Shown: in pieces, positions 16,361 to 26,427 of the stretch
Layout of the letters: every line of letters starts with the position of its first letter
How positions within the stretch are numbered: position 1 is the first letter of the stretch
Origin: an uncultured Dysosmobacter sp.
GTDB taxonomy: Bacteria > Bacillota > Clostridia > Oscillospirales > Oscillospiraceae
DNA length: 64,000 nucleotides
Direction of reading: 5' to 3'
Assembly: GCA_934565855.1 (NCBI GenBank)
Contig: CAKTIO010000004.1
Span: 186,001-250,000, forward strand
Notes under the pieces: generated by a model
Seen by the model: only the letters and a program-made list of their open reading frames with translations
What the model was told of the DNA's origin: nothing
The model's database searches: none
Translations under genes and position numbers: made by a program

Positions 16361-17026
16361 GTGAAAGATTTAAAACGATTCCTCCGGTTGATGTGGGGAC
16401 TGTTTCTGGCAGGAGTGGGGATGTATTTCACCATTCAGGCAAATATTGGACTGGCACCCTGGGACGCATTTGGAATGGGGCTTGCTATGAAGACGGGCAT
16501 GATCTATGGCGATGCGGTGCTGTGGATCGGCGTGGTGGTTATCGGACTGGATTTGGCGCTGCATGAGAAAATTGGCATCGGCACGCTGCTGAACGCCACC
16601 ATCATTGGAAAATTTGTAGATTTGTTTGAATGGCTGAATTTGGTGCCGGAGATGCAGAGCTTTGCCGCAGGCGTGGGTATGATGCTGTTGGGACAGCTGA
16701 TCGTCTGCTTTGCCTGCTATTATTACATAGGCGCGGAGTGGGGCGCGGGTCCCCGGGATTCTCTGATGGTCTCGCTGAACCGGAAGATCCCTAAGCTGCC
16801 CATTGGTGCCGCCCGCTTTACTGTGGAATTGATCGTGCTGATGATCGGCTGGGCGTTGGGCGCACCTGTGGGCTTCGGCACGGCGATGTATATGTTTGGT
16901 ATCAGCCTGCTGATGCAAACGGTGGTCCGCATACTGCATTTTGACCCCAAGGCGCTGCATCACGAGGGATTGCTGGAGATGTTCCGGCGGATCGTACTGC
17001 ACCGCGCTCCGGCAGATCCAGCGTGA
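16361..17026 (+). CDS. YczE/YitT-family membrane protein
   Basis: A 221-residue membrane protein with five to six helices. The family pattern is GVGMYFTIQANIGLAPWDAF near the N-terminus and GAEWGAGPRDSLMV mid-protein, characteristic of YczE/YyaS proteins. In Bacillus YczE is needed for production of some non-ribosomal products, but the molecular role is not known. Start GTG 16361 lies behind AAGGAGAG. Monocistronic, with a promoter upstream and a hairpin about 215 bases downstream; the intervening bases show no convincing gene. Confidence 0.85.
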   Translation: MKDLKRFLRLMWGLFLAGVGMYFTIQANIGLAPWDAFGMGLAMKTGMIYGDAVLWIGVVVIGLDLALHEKIGIGTLLNATIIGKFVDLFEWLNLVPEMQSFAAGVGMMLLGQLIVCFACYYYIGAEWGAGPRDSLMVSLNRKIPKLPIGAARFTVELIVLMIGWALGAPVGFGTAMYMFGISLLMQTVVRILHFDPKALHHEGLLEMFRRIVLHRAPADPA

Positions 17027-17240
17027 TTGACAGTGAATGAGAAAGAGGAAAGCCGCAGGTGCTGGAAAAGGGACTTCAGAGGGCAATATTTCTGATTGTG
17101 TTCTGATCGTGTCAGAAATTTTGATTAGCATCGGCTTTGATTTCAGCCCGCAGACCGGTTTGGCTGTTTCCGGTGGGAGAATCATACTGCGGCTTGCGGA
17201 GAGCGTTCCATATTGAGAAATGTGTAGATAAGCAGTAAGT

Positions 17241-17276
17241 AAAAGGGATGCTGTATGGGCTTACAGCATCCCTTTT
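17241..17276. terminator. Bidirectional terminator
   Basis: A 15-bp perfect stem (17241-17255 with 17262-17276) with a 6-base loop. It sits just before the 3' end of mgtE and about 215 bases after the YczE gene. Confidence 0.9.
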
Positions 17277-17291
17277 GTTGCGTGGTACGTT

Positions 17292-18677
17292 TTAAATGCC
17301 GAGAATGGCAGAGGCAAAGTGGAAGTAGATCAGCAGGGAGATGGCGTCCACAATGGTGGTGATGAAGGGAGAAGCCATGACTGCCGGGTCGAAGCCGACC
17401 TTCTTTGCCAGCAGGGGCAGCGTGCTACCCACCAGCTTGGCGCAGAACACGGTGCAGATCAAGGTCAGGCAAATGACAGCGGCGACCCAGATAGTAACAG
17501 CGGGGTTGTGGAACAACAGACGGTCGATCAGCATCAGCTTGACAAAATTTGCACCTGCCAGAGCGGTTCCGGTGACTACGCCTACCCGCATTTCCTTCCA
17601 GATGACGTGGAAGAGGTCGGAAAATTCAATCTCGTTCAGAGAAATGCCGCGGATGACGGTGACAGATGCCTGAGAGCCGGAGTTTCCGCCTGTGTCCATC
17701 AGCATGGGGATATAGGCGGTAAGAACAGTAAAGGCTGCCAGGGCGTTTTCAAAGGAAGCAATGATCTGTCCGGTAAAGGTGGCGGAAATCATCAACAGGA
17801 GCAGCCATGGAATTCTGGCACGGAAGGTCTCAAAAACGCCGGTTTTCAGATAGGGCTTGTCCGTGGGGACGATAGCCGCCATCTTCTCAATATCCTCCGT
17901 GACCTCTTCCTGCAGGACGTCCATAGCATCGTCTACCGTGACGATGCCTACCAGACGGTTTTCCGTATCCACGACCGGCAATGCCAGAAAGTCGTATTTG
18001 CTGAGGGAGCGCGCCACATCCTCCTGGTCGTCCAGCGTGGAGACGGAGACCACGTTGGTCTCCATGATGTCCTGAATCACGGCATCCTCTTCAGACAGCA
18101 GCAGCGTCCGGATGGAGACCAGTCCCAGAAGATGGCGTCCTACATCAATTACATAACAGATATTGATGGTTTCCATGTCGGCGCCGTTCCGGCGGATTCG
18201 CTTGAAGGCATCCTCCACGGTCATGTCCCGCTTCAGGTCCAGAAATTCCGTGGTCATGATGGACCCGGCGGAATCCTCGGGGTATTTCAAAATTTCATTG
18301 ATGCTTTTGCGCATCTCCGGGTCGGAGTGCTTCAGAATGCGCTTGACCACGTTGGCTGGCATTTCCTCCACAATGTCCACGGTATCGTCCAGATACAGTT
18401 CGTCTAGCACTTCCTTCAGCTCAGTATTGGAGAAGCCCCGGATCAGCAGCTCCTGCTCGTCAGAATCCAGCTCCACGAAGACCTCCGCCGCCAATTCCTT
18501 TGGCAGCAGGCGGAAGATCAAGGGCATGGCTTCCTCGCCCAGATCCTCCAGCAGCAGGGCGATGTCCGCTGCCTCCAACGGCAGCAGGAGGTCACGCAGC
18601 TCGGCATAGCGTTTTCGGACGATCAGGTCCTCTATTTTTTCTTGCAGCTCGGTCCGTTCCTCTTCATGATCTAACAT
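17292..18677 (-). CDS. mgtE: Magnesium transporter MgtE
   Basis: A 461-residue Mg2+ channel. Domain order is a cytosolic superhelical N-domain (about 1-125), tandem CBS domains (about 130-250: SAGSIMTTEFLDLKRDMTVED; LPVVDTENRLVGIVTVDD) that close the pore when Mg2+ is bound, a connecting helix, and five membrane helices (about 280-460). The pore signature PMLMDTGGNSGSQASVTVIRG is intact. ATG 18675-18677 has AGGAGG upstream. Expression is predicted to be controlled by the M-box riboswitch and terminator in its leader, so the gene would be induced when cellular Mg2+ is low. Confidence 0.96.
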   Translation of the reverse strand: MLDHEEERTELQEKIEDLIVRKRYAELRDLLLPLEAADIALLLEDLGEEAMPLIFRLLPKELAAEVFVELDSDEQELLIRGFSNTELKEVLDELYLDDTVDIVEEMPANVVKRILKHSDPEMRKSINEILKYPEDSAGSIMTTEFLDLKRDMTVEDAFKRIRRNGADMETINICYVIDVGRHLLGLVSIRTLLLSEEDAVIQDIMETNVVSVSTLDDQEDVARSLSKYDFLALPVVDTENRLVGIVTVDDAMDVLQEEVTEDIEKMAAIVPTDKPYLKTGVFETFRARIPWLLLLMISATFTGQIIASFENALAAFTVLTAYIPMLMDTGGNSGSQASVTVIRGISLNEIEFSDLFHVIWKEMRVGVVTGTALAGANFVKLMLIDRLLFHNPAVTIWVAAVICLTLICTVFCAKLVGSTLPLLAKKVGFDPAVMASPFITTIVDAISLLIYFHFASAILGI

Positions 18678-18730
18678 CCGCGCGTCCTCCTTTCCTGGAA
18701 TGGTGTGCCGGTTTCGGAAAAAACAGGCGC

Positions 18731-18784
18731 AAAAATAAAAAAACTCCTCATGTTTCCGCAAGGGTCCGGAAACAATGGGGAGAA
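18731..18784 (-). terminator. Riboswitch-controlled intrinsic terminator of mgtE
   Basis: On the minus strand CTCCCCATTGTTTCCG pairs with CGGAAACATGAGGAG (one bulge), directly followed by seven T residues and a further T-rich run. It lies between the M-box aptamer and the mgtE ribosome-binding site, the standard arrangement for transcription attenuation. Confidence 0.88.
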
Positions 18785-18970
18785 CTCCTCTGGAAGCAAG
18801 GCTCCAATGAGAATTCCTAACCGTTCAAGCTTTAGCTTCACAAGGCGGTGCAGTTGCGTTAGATGATACCTTGCCGTTCGATATCGCCTGTTCAAACCCT
18901 CTCATGATGTCTCCATCACTCTGCGGCAGCAACCCATATCCCTGTGGTAGCCTTACCTACCGGACGTATT
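18785..18970 (-). ncRNA. M-box (ykoK) magnesium riboswitch aptamer
   Basis: The minus-strand leader of mgtE contains the M-box hallmarks in order: GGTAGGTAAGGCTACC near 18948-18963, then GGGATATGG, GTTGCTGCCGCAGAGTG, a variable stem region, and near the 3' side GTGAAGCTAAAGCTTG. It is followed by a terminator and mgtE, the commonest M-box target. Known M-box RNAs fold when Mg2+ is high and promote termination. Boundaries are approximate, judged by eye. Confidence 0.85.
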
Positions 18971-18985
18971 GAAATTGACAAATTT

Positions 18986-19014
18986 ATCGTATGCTTCTTT
19001 TCTGGTTTTGTCAA
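18986..19014 (-). promoter_or_regulatory. Promoter of the M-box/mgtE transcript
   Basis: On the minus strand, TTGACA (19009-19014), 17-base spacer, TACGAT (18986-18991). Transcription would begin near 18979, a few bases before the riboswitch. Confidence 0.85.
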
Positions 19015-19058
19015 GGCGGACCGCTGGATTTTTCAGGAATTTTAAAAGAAATGAAGAC

Positions 19059-19087
19059 TTGTGAAAATGAAACATTTGTGCTATCAT
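19059..19087 (+). promoter_or_regulatory. Promoter of radC
   Basis: TTGTGA (19059-19064), 17-base spacer, TATCAT (19082-19087); divergent from the mgtE promoter. Confidence 0.65.
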
Positions 19088-19148
19088 ATAACATTACGGT
19101 TACACTGTGATAAACGGTGGAAAAATATGGAGAGGGGAGGCGGCAGCC

Positions 19149-19832
19149 TTGGGGATCCACGACGGACACCGGGAGAAGATGCGCCGGCGCTTTCAGGAAA
19201 ACGGACTGGATGGCTTTGCTGAGCATGAGGCGTTGGAGCTGCTGCTGTTTTACGCCATTCCCCGCAGAGACACCAACCAAACGGCACATTTGCTGCTCCA
19301 GCGCTACGGGTCGCTTTCCAACGTGTTTTCTGCCCCGGTAGAGGACCTGCAAAAAGTAGAGGGCGTGGGGGAGAGTGCGGCGGTATTTTTGAAGCTGGTG
19401 CCGGAGTGCGTGAAAAAAGCCCGCCTGAACAGCGCGGGACGGGACGTGGTGCTGAATTCCACAGACCGTGCAGGCGCATACCTTGTGGAGCGGTTTGCAG
19501 GGGAAAAGGACGAGGTGATTTACCAGCTGTGCCTGGACCGGAAGGGTAAGCTGCTTGCCTGCAAGCGTTTGGGCGAGGGCAGCGCGGACCGTGCGGATCT
19601 GAGCCTGCGCAAGCTGGTGGAAAACGCGCTGCTGACCTCCGCCAGCGCGGTGATCCTCTCTCACAATCATCCCAGCGGCATTGCCCTGCCATCCCAGCAG
19701 GATTATGTGACCACGGAGCGGGCAAAGGACGCGCTGGACACCATCGGGGTACCGCTGGTGGATCATATCATTGTGGCGGATGGCGATTTTGTGTCGATGG
19801 CAGATTCCGGTCTGCTGACGGCACGGCACTGA
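19149..19832 (+). CDS. radC: RadC-family JAB domain protein
   Basis: A 227-residue protein of the RadC/YsxA family. An N-terminal helix-hairpin-helix-like region ([17 protein letters not shown]) is followed by an MPN/JAMM metalloprotease fold with metal motif SHNHPSG and a downstream Asp in [14 protein letters not shown] sequence. The original link to DNA repair is doubtful in the family, and no enzymatic activity is established. TTG 19149 is preferred because GGGGAGG lies just upstream; an in-frame ATG at 19107 lacks a ribosome-binding site. uvrB follows after 25 bases. Confidence 0.9.
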   Translation: MGIHDGHREKMRRRFQENGLDGFAEHEALELLLFYAIPRRDTNQTAHLLLQRYGSLSNVFSAPVEDLQKVEGVGESAAVFLKLVPECVKKARLNSAGRDVVLNSTDRAGAYLVERFAGEKDEVIYQLCLDRKGKLLACKRLGEGSADRADLSLRKLVENALLTSASAVILSHNHPSGIALPSQQDYVTTERAKDALDTIGVPLVDHIIVADGDFVSMADSGLLTARH

Positions 19833-19857
19833 AAACAGGGAAAGGGGAAAAGCTTTT

Positions 19858-21828
19858 ATGCCGAAGTTTGAGGTGGTTTCCCCCTATCAGCCCTCCGGCG
19901 ACCAGCCGGAAGCCATTGCACGGCTGGCTGAGGGAGTGGAGAACGGACTGGACGAGCAGGTGCTGCTGGGCGTGACCGGTTCCGGAAAGACCTTTACAAT
20001 GGCAAAAGTCATTGAAAAGGTGCAGCGCCCCACTCTGGTGCTGGCGCACAACAAGACGCTGGCGGCACAGCTGTGCGCTGAGTTCAAGGAGTTTTTTCCG
20101 AACAATGCGGTGGAATACTTCGTCTCCTACTATGATTACTACCAGCCGGAGGCGTATATCCCCCATACCGACACCTACATTGCCAAGGATGCTTCGACCA
20201 ATGAGGAGATCGACCGCCTGCGCCTGTCAGCGACATTCTCACTGCTGGAGCGGCGGGATGTTATCGTGGTGGCGTCAGTCTCCTGTATTTACGGCTTGGG
20301 TGAGCCGGAGGATTTTGCCGGTATGGCAGTATCGCTGCGGGCAGGCATGGAATATGACCGGGACGAGCTTCTGAAAAAGCTGGTGCAGAGCCGCTATGAG
20401 CGGAACGATGTGGCGTTTGAGCGGAATATGTTCCGGGTCCGGGGCGATACGGTGGAGATCTATCCGGCGTATTACAAGGACCGTGCCGTGCGGGTGGAGT
20501 TTTTCGGCGATGAGATCGACCGGATCTCGGAGTTCAACCCCATTACCGGAATTGCGGAAAAGACGCTGGCGCATGTAGTGATCTACCCGGCGTCCCATTA
20601 TGTGACCACGCAGGAGAAGATGGACCGTGCCGTACAGGAGATCCGCAGAGAGTTGGAGCAGAGGGTGCAGTTCTTTACGGAAAACAACCAGCTGGTGGAG
20701 GCGCAGCGCATCCGCCAGCGGACGGAATACGACATGGAGATGATGACGGAGCTGGGCTACTGCACCGGCATTGAAAATTATTCCCGGGTGATCTCCGGTC
20801 GTCCGGAGGGCAGCGCCCCCATGACGCTGCTGGATTTCTTTCCCAAGGATTTTCTGCTGTTTGTAGATGAAAGCCATGTCACCCTGCCGCAGGTCCGCGC
20901 CATGTATAACGGTGACCACGCCAGAAAGGATTCTCTGGTGAAATACGGCTTCCGCCTGCCCTGTGCCTATGACAACCGTCCGTTGAAATTTGAAGAGTTT
21001 GAGCAGCATATCCATCAGGCAATTTATGTTTCCGCCACACCGGGAGAGTATGAGCGGACGCGGGCAGGGCAGATCGTGGAGCAGGTCATCCGCCCCACGG
21101 GCTTGCTGGATCCGAAGGTAGAGGTCCGTCCGGTAGACGGACAGATCGACGACCTGATCGGAGAGATCCATGCCCGGGCGGAGCGGAAAGAGCGGGTGCT
21201 GGTGACAACGCTGACCAAGAAAATGGCGGAGGACCTGACGGAATATTTCAAAAACGCAGGTATTCGGGTCCGGTATATGCACTCGGACGTGGAGACCATT
21301 GAGCGGATGGAGATTATCCGGGACCTGCGGCTGGGCGAGTTTGACGTGCTGGTGGGCATCAACCTTCTGCGGGAGGGCTTGGACCTGCCGGAGGTCTCTC
21401 TGGTTGCGGTACTGGACGCGGATAAAGAGGGCTTCCTGCGCAGTGAGACCTCCCTGATCCAGACCATCGGACGGGCGGCGAGAAACGCGGACGGAATGGT
21501 CATTCTGTATGCGGACAAGATCACGCCGTCCATGCGGGCGGCAATGGATGAAACTGCCCGCCGCCGGGATATTCAGGATTCCTATAACCGCGCCCACGGC
21601 ATTGTGCCAAAGACCATCATCAAGGATGTCCGCGAGGTGCTGGAGATATCCAGAAGTGAGGAGAGCGGCAAAAAACGGCGGGAAAAGAAACGGAAGCTGA
21701 CAGACCAGGAGCGGGCGGCAGAGATCGCCAAGCTGGAGCAGGAGATGAAAGAGGCGGCAAAGATGCTGGAGTTCGAGTATGCCGCCATCCTGCGGGACCG
21801 TATCGTAGAGCTGAAGGGCGCAAAGTGA
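19858..21828 (+). CDS. uvrB: Excinuclease ABC subunit B
   Basis: A 656-residue nucleotide-excision-repair helicase-like ATPase. UvrB receives damaged DNA from UvrA, verifies the lesion and recruits UvrC. Visible are Walker A GVTGSGKT (38-45), the beta-hairpin region [12 protein letters not shown] (about 91-102), Walker B FVDESH, helicase motif [11 protein letters not shown], and the C-terminal UVR motif ([19 protein letters not shown]) that binds UvrC. Length is normal. It is followed by ybaK and era, and uvrA lies 1.6 kb downstream on the same strand, so the two repair subunits are close but not adjacent. Confidence 0.98.
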   Translation: MPKFEVVSPYQPSGDQPEAIARLAEGVENGLDEQVLLGVTGSGKTFTMAKVIEKVQRPTLVLAHNKTLAAQLCAEFKEFFPNNAVEYFVSYYDYYQPEAYIPHTDTYIAKDASTNEEIDRLRLSATFSLLERRDVIVVASVSCIYGLGEPEDFAGMAVSLRAGMEYDRDELLKKLVQSRYERNDVAFERNMFRVRGDTVEIYPAYYKDRAVRVEFFGDEIDRISEFNPITGIAEKTLAHVVIYPASHYVTTQEKMDRAVQEIRRELEQRVQFFTENNQLVEAQRIRQRTEYDMEMMTELGYCTGIENYSRVISGRPEGSAPMTLLDFFPKDFLLFVDESHVTLPQVRAMYNGDHARKDSLVKYGFRLPCAYDNRPLKFEEFEQHIHQAIYVSATPGEYERTRAGQIVEQVIRPTGLLDPKVEVRPVDGQIDDLIGEIHARAERKERVLVTTLTKKMAEDLTEYFKNAGIRVRYMHSDVETIERMEIIRDLRLGEFDVLVGINLLREGLDLPEVSLVAVLDADKEGFLRSETSLIQTIGRAARNADGMVILYADKITPSMRAAMDETARRRDIQDSYNRAHGIVPKTIIKDVREVLEISRSEESGKKRREKKRKLTDQERAAEIAKLEQEMKEAAKMLEFEYAAILRDRIVELKGAK

Positions 21829-21867
21829 CGGGCAGGTATGGATATCCTTCCCTGAGAGGTGAAAGCA

Positions 21868-22365
21868 ATGAAAAAGAAAGAGGAAAAGACCAATGTCATG
21901 CGGATACTGGATCAGAAAAAAATCCCCTATACCGCACATTTTTATGAAGAGGGCGATGGACCCGAGAATACCCGGGAGTACGGCGTCCATGTGGCAGAGG
22001 CGCTGGGACAGGACCCGGCACGGGGCTTTAAAACGCTGGTTGCCCGGGGAGCTTCTAAGGGAATCTATGTTTTTGAGGTACCGGTGGCAGAGAATCTGGA
22101 CCTGAAGAAGGCGGCGAAGACCGTGGGTGAAAAGGCCATTGAGCTGCTGCATGTGGCAGAGATCAACGCCGTCACCGGTTACATCCGGGGCGGTTGCAGT
22201 CCCATTGGAATGAAGAAGCAGTTTCCCACCGTGTTTCACAAAACGGTAGAGGATTATGAGACGGTATATGTCTCTGCCGGAAAAATCGGCGCGCAGGTAG
22301 AGCTGGCTCCGGCAGATCTGCTGAAGGCGACCCGCGGCAGCGCGGCGGATATCATTGTGGAATAA
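21868..22365 (+). CDS. ybaK: Cys-tRNA(Pro)/Cys-tRNA(Cys) deacylase YbaK
   Basis: A 165-residue trans-editing enzyme that hydrolyses mischarged Cys-tRNA(Pro). Family features visible are NVMRILDQKKIPYTAHFY at the N-terminus, KTLVARGASKGIYVFEVP with the Lys expected at the active site, LDLKKAAKTVGEKAIEL, and GYIRGGCSPIGMKKQFPT (GG-x-S/C-P-x-G signature). ATG 21868 has AGAGGTG upstream; GTG 21859 is an alternative. It lies between uvrB and era in one rightward run. Confidence 0.94.
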   Translation: MKKKEEKTNVMRILDQKKIPYTAHFYEEGDGPENTREYGVHVAEALGQDPARGFKTLVARGASKGIYVFEVPVAENLDLKKAAKTVGEKAIELLHVAEINAVTGYIRGGCSPIGMKKQFPTVFHKTVEDYETVYVSAGKIGAQVELAPADLLKATRGSAADIIVE

Positions 22366-22432
22366 ACAGAAAGACCCGGCGCAGGAAAACGCCGAAAAAA
22401 TAAAATGCTCAAAAGAAAGTTGAGGACCACCT

Positions 22433-23332
22433 ATGTCAAACATTACAAAGACAGCCATGATTACCATCTGCGGACGCCCCAATGTGGGTAAGTCCAGCCT
22501 GACCAATGCTCTGGTGGGCGAAAAGGTCGCCATTGTTTCCAACAAGGCGCAGACCACCCGGAACCGAATCTGCGGCGTGGTGAACCGGGGAGATACCCAG
22601 TATGTCCTGATGGACACTCCGGGACTGCATAAGCCGAAGTCTGCCCTGGGAGACTACATGGTAAAGGTCGTAACGGCGAGCCTGTCTGATGTGGACTGCG
22701 CACTGCTGCTGGTTGAACCCATTGCCCATGTGGGCGCGCCGGAGCTGGCACTGATTCAGCGGATCCGGGAGGAGAAAATTCCCTGTATTCTGTGCATCAA
22801 CAAGATCGACACGGTGCAGCCGGACGAGCTGCTGCCGGTGATCGCTGCCTACAACGAGGCGTGGGACGGATTTGACGCCATCATCCCCATTTCCGCCCAC
22901 TCCGGAAGCGGACTGGAGGACCTGATGCAGGAGCTGGCAAAGTACGCTACGGAGGGTCCGCAGCTCTTTCCGGACGATATGACTTCTGACCAGCCGGAGC
23001 GGCAGGTCATGGGTGAGATCCTGCGGGAGAAGCTGCTGCTGTGCCTGGACAAGGAAATTCCGCACGGCACGGCAGTGGAGATCACCAAGTTCTCCGAGCG
23101 GGACAATGGCGTGGTGGACGTGGACGCCACCATTTACTGTGAAAAAGCCAGCCACAAGGGCATCATCATTGGCAAGCAGGGTGCCATGCTGAAGCGTATC
23201 AGCTCGCTTGCCCGGCAGGATATGGAAAAGTTTATGGGAACCAAGGTATTTCTGGAAACCTGGGTCAAGGTCAAGGAAAATTGGCGGGAAAATGTCAATT
23301 ACGTCCGCAGCTTTGGCTATCATGACGACTGA
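22433..23332 (+). CDS. era: Ribosome-maturation GTPase Era
   Basis: A 299-residue GTPase that binds the 3' end of 16S rRNA and assists 30S assembly. The G domain has G1 GRPNVGKSS (14-22), G2 with the TT pair in KAQTTRNR, G3 DTPGL and G4 NKID. The C-terminal KH domain contains HKGIIIGKQGAMLKRI. In many Firmicutes era is followed by recO; here uvrA and yqzL intervene. Start ATG 22433 follows TTGAGGACC. Confidence 0.97.
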   Translation: MSNITKTAMITICGRPNVGKSSLTNALVGEKVAIVSNKAQTTRNRICGVVNRGDTQYVLMDTPGLHKPKSALGDYMVKVVTASLSDVDCALLLVEPIAHVGAPELALIQRIREEKIPCILCINKIDTVQPDELLPVIAAYNEAWDGFDAIIPISAHSGSGLEDLMQELAKYATEGPQLFPDDMTSDQPERQVMGEILREKLLLCLDKEIPHGTAVEITKFSERDNGVVDVDATIYCEKASHKGIIIGKQGAMLKRISSLARQDMEKFMGTKVFLETWVKVKENWRENVNYVRSFGYHDD

Positions 23333-23388
23333 CAGCGTGTGCAGCCGCAACAGGGGAATCAGCGATAGAATAAGGAGAACCACAGTCC

Positions 23389-26220
23389 ATGCAGGATAAA
23401 ATTGTTGTCAAGGGTGCAAGAGCCAATAATCTGAAAAATATTGATGTGACCATTCCAAGGGACAAGCTGGTGGTGCTGACGGGACTGTCCGGCTCGGGCA
23501 AGTCCTCGCTGGCGTTTGATACCATCTATGCCGAGGGGCAGCGCCGGTATGTGGAAAGCCTGTCCTCCTATGCACGGATGTTCCTGGGGCAGATGGACAA
23601 GCCGGACGTGGATTATATTGACGGTCTGTCTCCCGCCATTTCCATCGACCAGAAGACCACCTCCAAAAACCCACGCTCTACCGTGGGGACCGTGACGGAG
23701 ATCTACGATTATCTTCGCCTGCTGTGGGCGCGGGTGGGAACGCCCCATTGTCCCAAGTGCGGGAAGGAGATCCGCCAGCAGACCATTGACCAGATCATCG
23801 ACCAGGTGCTGGCACTGCCGGAGGGGACTCGCATTCAGGTCATGGCTCCGGTGATCCGGGGAAAAAAGGGCGAGCATGCCAAGGTGTTTGAAGATGCCCG
23901 CCGCTCCGGCTATGTCCGGGTGCGGGCGGACGGAAGCCTCTATGAGCTGGATGAGGAGATTCAGCTGGAAAAGAACAAAAAGCACACCATCGAAATCATC
24001 ATTGACCGTCTGGTCATCCGCCCGGATATCCGCCAGCGGCTGACGGACAGCGTGGAGACCGCCTCCGCTCTTTCCGGCGGGCTGGTGCTGGTAAATCTTC
24101 TGCGGGAGGGGCAGGACCTGACCTTTTCCCAGAACTACGCCTGTGAGGACTGCGGCATTTCCATCGAAGAGCTGACGCCGCGGATGTTCTCCTTCAACAA
24201 TCCCTTCGGTGCCTGCCCCACCTGCATGGGTCTGGGCAGCCAGAGAAAGGTGGACCCGGCGCTGGTGGTGCCGGAGGAGGAGCGCTCTATTTTGGAGGGG
24301 GCGATCCAGGCAAGCGGCTGGAACAACATTCGGGGAGACGGCATTTCCCGGATGTATTTTGACGCGCTGTCCAAGAAATACCACTTTGCCCTGACCACAC
24401 CCTGGAAGGACCTGCCAGAGGAGATCCGCCAGATCATCCTTTACGGAACCAATGGGGAAAAGCTGGAGCTGAAATATGACCAGCCCCGGGGAAAGGGCGT
24501 GTTATATCAGGCGTTTGAGGGCGTGTGCAACAATCTGGAGCGCCGCTATACAGAAACTCAGAGTGACTCTACCAAGCGGGAGTTAGAGGAGGTCATGTCC
24601 GACTGTCCCTGCCCCGCCTGCCGGGGACGCCGCCTGCGGAAGGAATCTCTGGCGGTGACGGTAGGTGAAAAGGATATCTATTCCTTTACAGAGATGGCGG
24701 TGGGTGAGGAGCTGTCCTTTGTGGACGGTTTACAGCTGACAGAGCAGCAGATGCGGATCGCGGACCGCATCCTGAAGGAGATCCGGAACCGTCTGGGCTT
24801 TTTGAAGTCCGTTGGACTGGGATACCTGACCCTCAGCCGCAGTGCCGCAACGCTGTCCGGCGGAGAGAGCCAGCGTATCCGTCTGGCAACGCAGATCGGC
24901 TCATCCCTGATGGGTGTGCTGTATATTCTGGATGAACCCTCCATCGGACTGCACCAGAGGGACAATGACAAGCTGCTGGATACGCTGAAAAATCTCCGGG
25001 ATCTGGGTAATACGCTGATTGTGGTGGAGCATGACGAGGACACCATGCGGGCGGCGGATTATCTCATCGATATCGGACCGGGTGCCGGTGTTCATGGCGG
25101 CGAAGTGGTGGCGGCGGGAACGCCGGAGGAGGTCATGGCAAATCCGGCGTCCCTGACGGGACAGTACCTCTCCGGAAAGCGGAAGATCCCAGTGCCGCCG
25201 CAGCGCCGGACGGGCAGCGGCAAGCTGGTGACCGTGGTGGGAGCAAAGGAAAACAACCTGAAAAACGTAACCGTTTCCTTCCCATTGGGGACCCTGACGG
25301 TGGTAACCGGCGTTTCCGGCAGCGGAAAATCCTCTCTGGTTAATGAGATTCTGTTCAAACGGCTGGGGGCGGAGCTGAACCGCATGAAGACCCGTCCGGG
25401 CAAGTGCGACCGGATCGATGGGATCGAGTATCTGGATAAGGTAGTCAATATCGACCAGAGTCCCATCGGGCGGACGCCTCGGTCCAACCCGGCGACCTAT
25501 ACCGGCGTATTCGACGATATCCGGGCGCTGTTTGCCCAGACGCAGGAGGCAAAGAGCCGGGGCTATTCCTCCGGACGCTTCAGCTTCAATGTCCGGGGCG
25601 GACGGTGTGAAGCCTGCTCCGGTGACGGATTGCTGAAGATCGAGATGCATTTTTTGCCGGATATTTTTGTCCCCTGCGAGGTCTGCCATGGAACACGGTA
25701 TAACCGGGAGACACTGGAGGTGCGCTATAAGGGAAAGAACATTGCCGAGGTGCTGGATATGACAGCGGAACAGGCGGCGGAGTTCTTCCAGAGCATCCCG
25801 AAGATCGCCAAGAAGATGCAGACCCTTTGTGATGTGGGACTGGGCTATGTGAAGCTGGGGCAGTCCTCTACGGAGCTGTCCGGCGGCGAAGCGCAGCGGG
25901 TCAAGCTGGCGACAGAGCTTTCCAAGCAGGCGACCGGAAAGACCATTTATATTCTGGATGAACCTACCACAGGTCTGCACACCCATGATGTCAAGCAGCT
26001 GCTGGAGGTTTTGCAGCGTCTGGTGGATCAGGGCAACACCGTGGTGGTCATCGAGCATAATCTGGATGTCATCAAGTGTGCGGACCATCTGATCGACCTG
26101 GGACCGGAGGGCGGCGACGGCGGCGGAACCATCGTCTGCACCGGTACGCCGGAGGAGGTCGCCGCCTGCCCGGAAAGCTACACAGGACAGTATTTGAAGA
26201 AAATCCTGGCGCGGGGATAA
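23389..26220 (+). CDS. uvrA: Excinuclease ABC subunit A
   Basis: A 943-residue DNA-damage-recognition ATPase of the ABC superfamily. Two ABC cassettes are visible: first Walker [10 protein letters not shown] (32-40), with signature [12 protein letters not shown]; second Walker [10 protein letters not shown] near residue 642, with signature [12 protein letters not shown]. Each half has zinc-binding CxxC pairs (CPKCGKE; CACRGRR-type [18 protein letters not shown] with CEVCHG). Length matches the family. UvrA loads UvrB at lesions. Start ATG 23389 is behind AAGGAGAA. Confidence 0.98.
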   Translation: MQDKIVVKGARANNLKNIDVTIPRDKLVVLTGLSGSGKSSLAFDTIYAEGQRRYVESLSSYARMFLGQMDKPDVDYIDGLSPAISIDQKTTSKNPRSTVGTVTEIYDYLRLLWARVGTPHCPKCGKEIRQQTIDQIIDQVLALPEGTRIQVMAPVIRGKKGEHAKVFEDARRSGYVRVRADGSLYELDEEIQLEKNKKHTIEIIIDRLVIRPDIRQRLTDSVETASALSGGLVLVNLLREGQDLTFSQNYACEDCGISIEELTPRMFSFNNPFGACPTCMGLGSQRKVDPALVVPEEERSILEGAIQASGWNNIRGDGISRMYFDALSKKYHFALTTPWKDLPEEIRQIILYGTNGEKLELKYDQPRGKGVLYQAFEGVCNNLERRYTETQSDSTKRELEEVMSDCPCPACRGRRLRKESLAVTVGEKDIYSFTEMAVGEELSFVDGLQLTEQQMRIADRILKEIRNRLGFLKSVGLGYLTLSRSAATLSGGESQRIRLATQIGSSLMGVLYILDEPSIGLHQRDNDKLLDTLKNLRDLGNTLIVVEHDEDTMRAADYLIDIGPGAGVHGGEVVAAGTPEEVMANPASLTGQYLSGKRKIPVPPQRRTGSGKLVTVVGAKENNLKNVTVSFPLGTLTVVTGVSGSGKSSLVNEILFKRLGAELNRMKTRPGKCDRIDGIEYLDKVVNIDQSPIGRTPRSNPATYTGVFDDIRALFAQTQEAKSRGYSSGRFSFNVRGGRCEACSGDGLLKIEMHFLPDIFVPCEVCHGTRYNRETLEVRYKGKNIAEVLDMTAEQAAEFFQSIPKIAKKMQTLCDVGLGYVKLGQSSTELSGGEAQRVKLATELSKQATGKTIYILDEPTTGLHTHDVKQLLEVLQRLVDQGNTVVVIEHNLDVIKCADHLIDLGPEGGDGGGTIVCTGTPEEVAACPESYTGQYLKKILARG

Positions 26221-26282
26221 CTGAAAAAATTTCCAGACATTCTTTCGACAAAAACGGTCATGCTGTTTTCGGAGGGATGGCA

Positions 26283-26387
26283 ATGCGCATGGAGGAAGCA
26301 TGGATGTGGTTTGTCCTGACCGGCGCCCCGGAATACTATCTTCTGTTTCGGGCGCTGCAGGAGGAGACTGTGGAGGAAACGGCATAA
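26283..26387 (+). CDS. yqzL: YqzL-family small protein
   Basis: A 34-residue protein, MRMEEAWMWFVLTGAPEYYL followed by LFRALQEETVEETA. The W-x2-F-x2-T-G-x2-x-x-YLLF core matches YqzL, a tiny Firmicute protein encoded just upstream of recO in Bacillus too. Start ATG 26283 has GGAGGG 6 bases upstream; ATG 26277 and 26289 are in-frame alternatives. Role unknown; the position is conserved. It lies 40 bases before recO. Confidence 0.85.
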   Translation: MRMEEAWMWFVLTGAPEYYLLFRALQEETVEETA

Positions 26388-26427
26388 TGACAAGGAACTC
26401 TCCTTGTCATACATAGAGGAGGCAGTC

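Noticed and set aside
17027..17240. Possible short genes between the YczE gene and the mgtE terminator
   Set aside because: Only a roughly 35-codon frame from a GTG near 17109, with no ribosome-binding site and no pattern.
20275..22617. Minus-strand open frame of about 780 codons
   Set aside because: Antisense to uvrB and ybaK; translation looks random (Leu/His/Arg-rich). No start signal.
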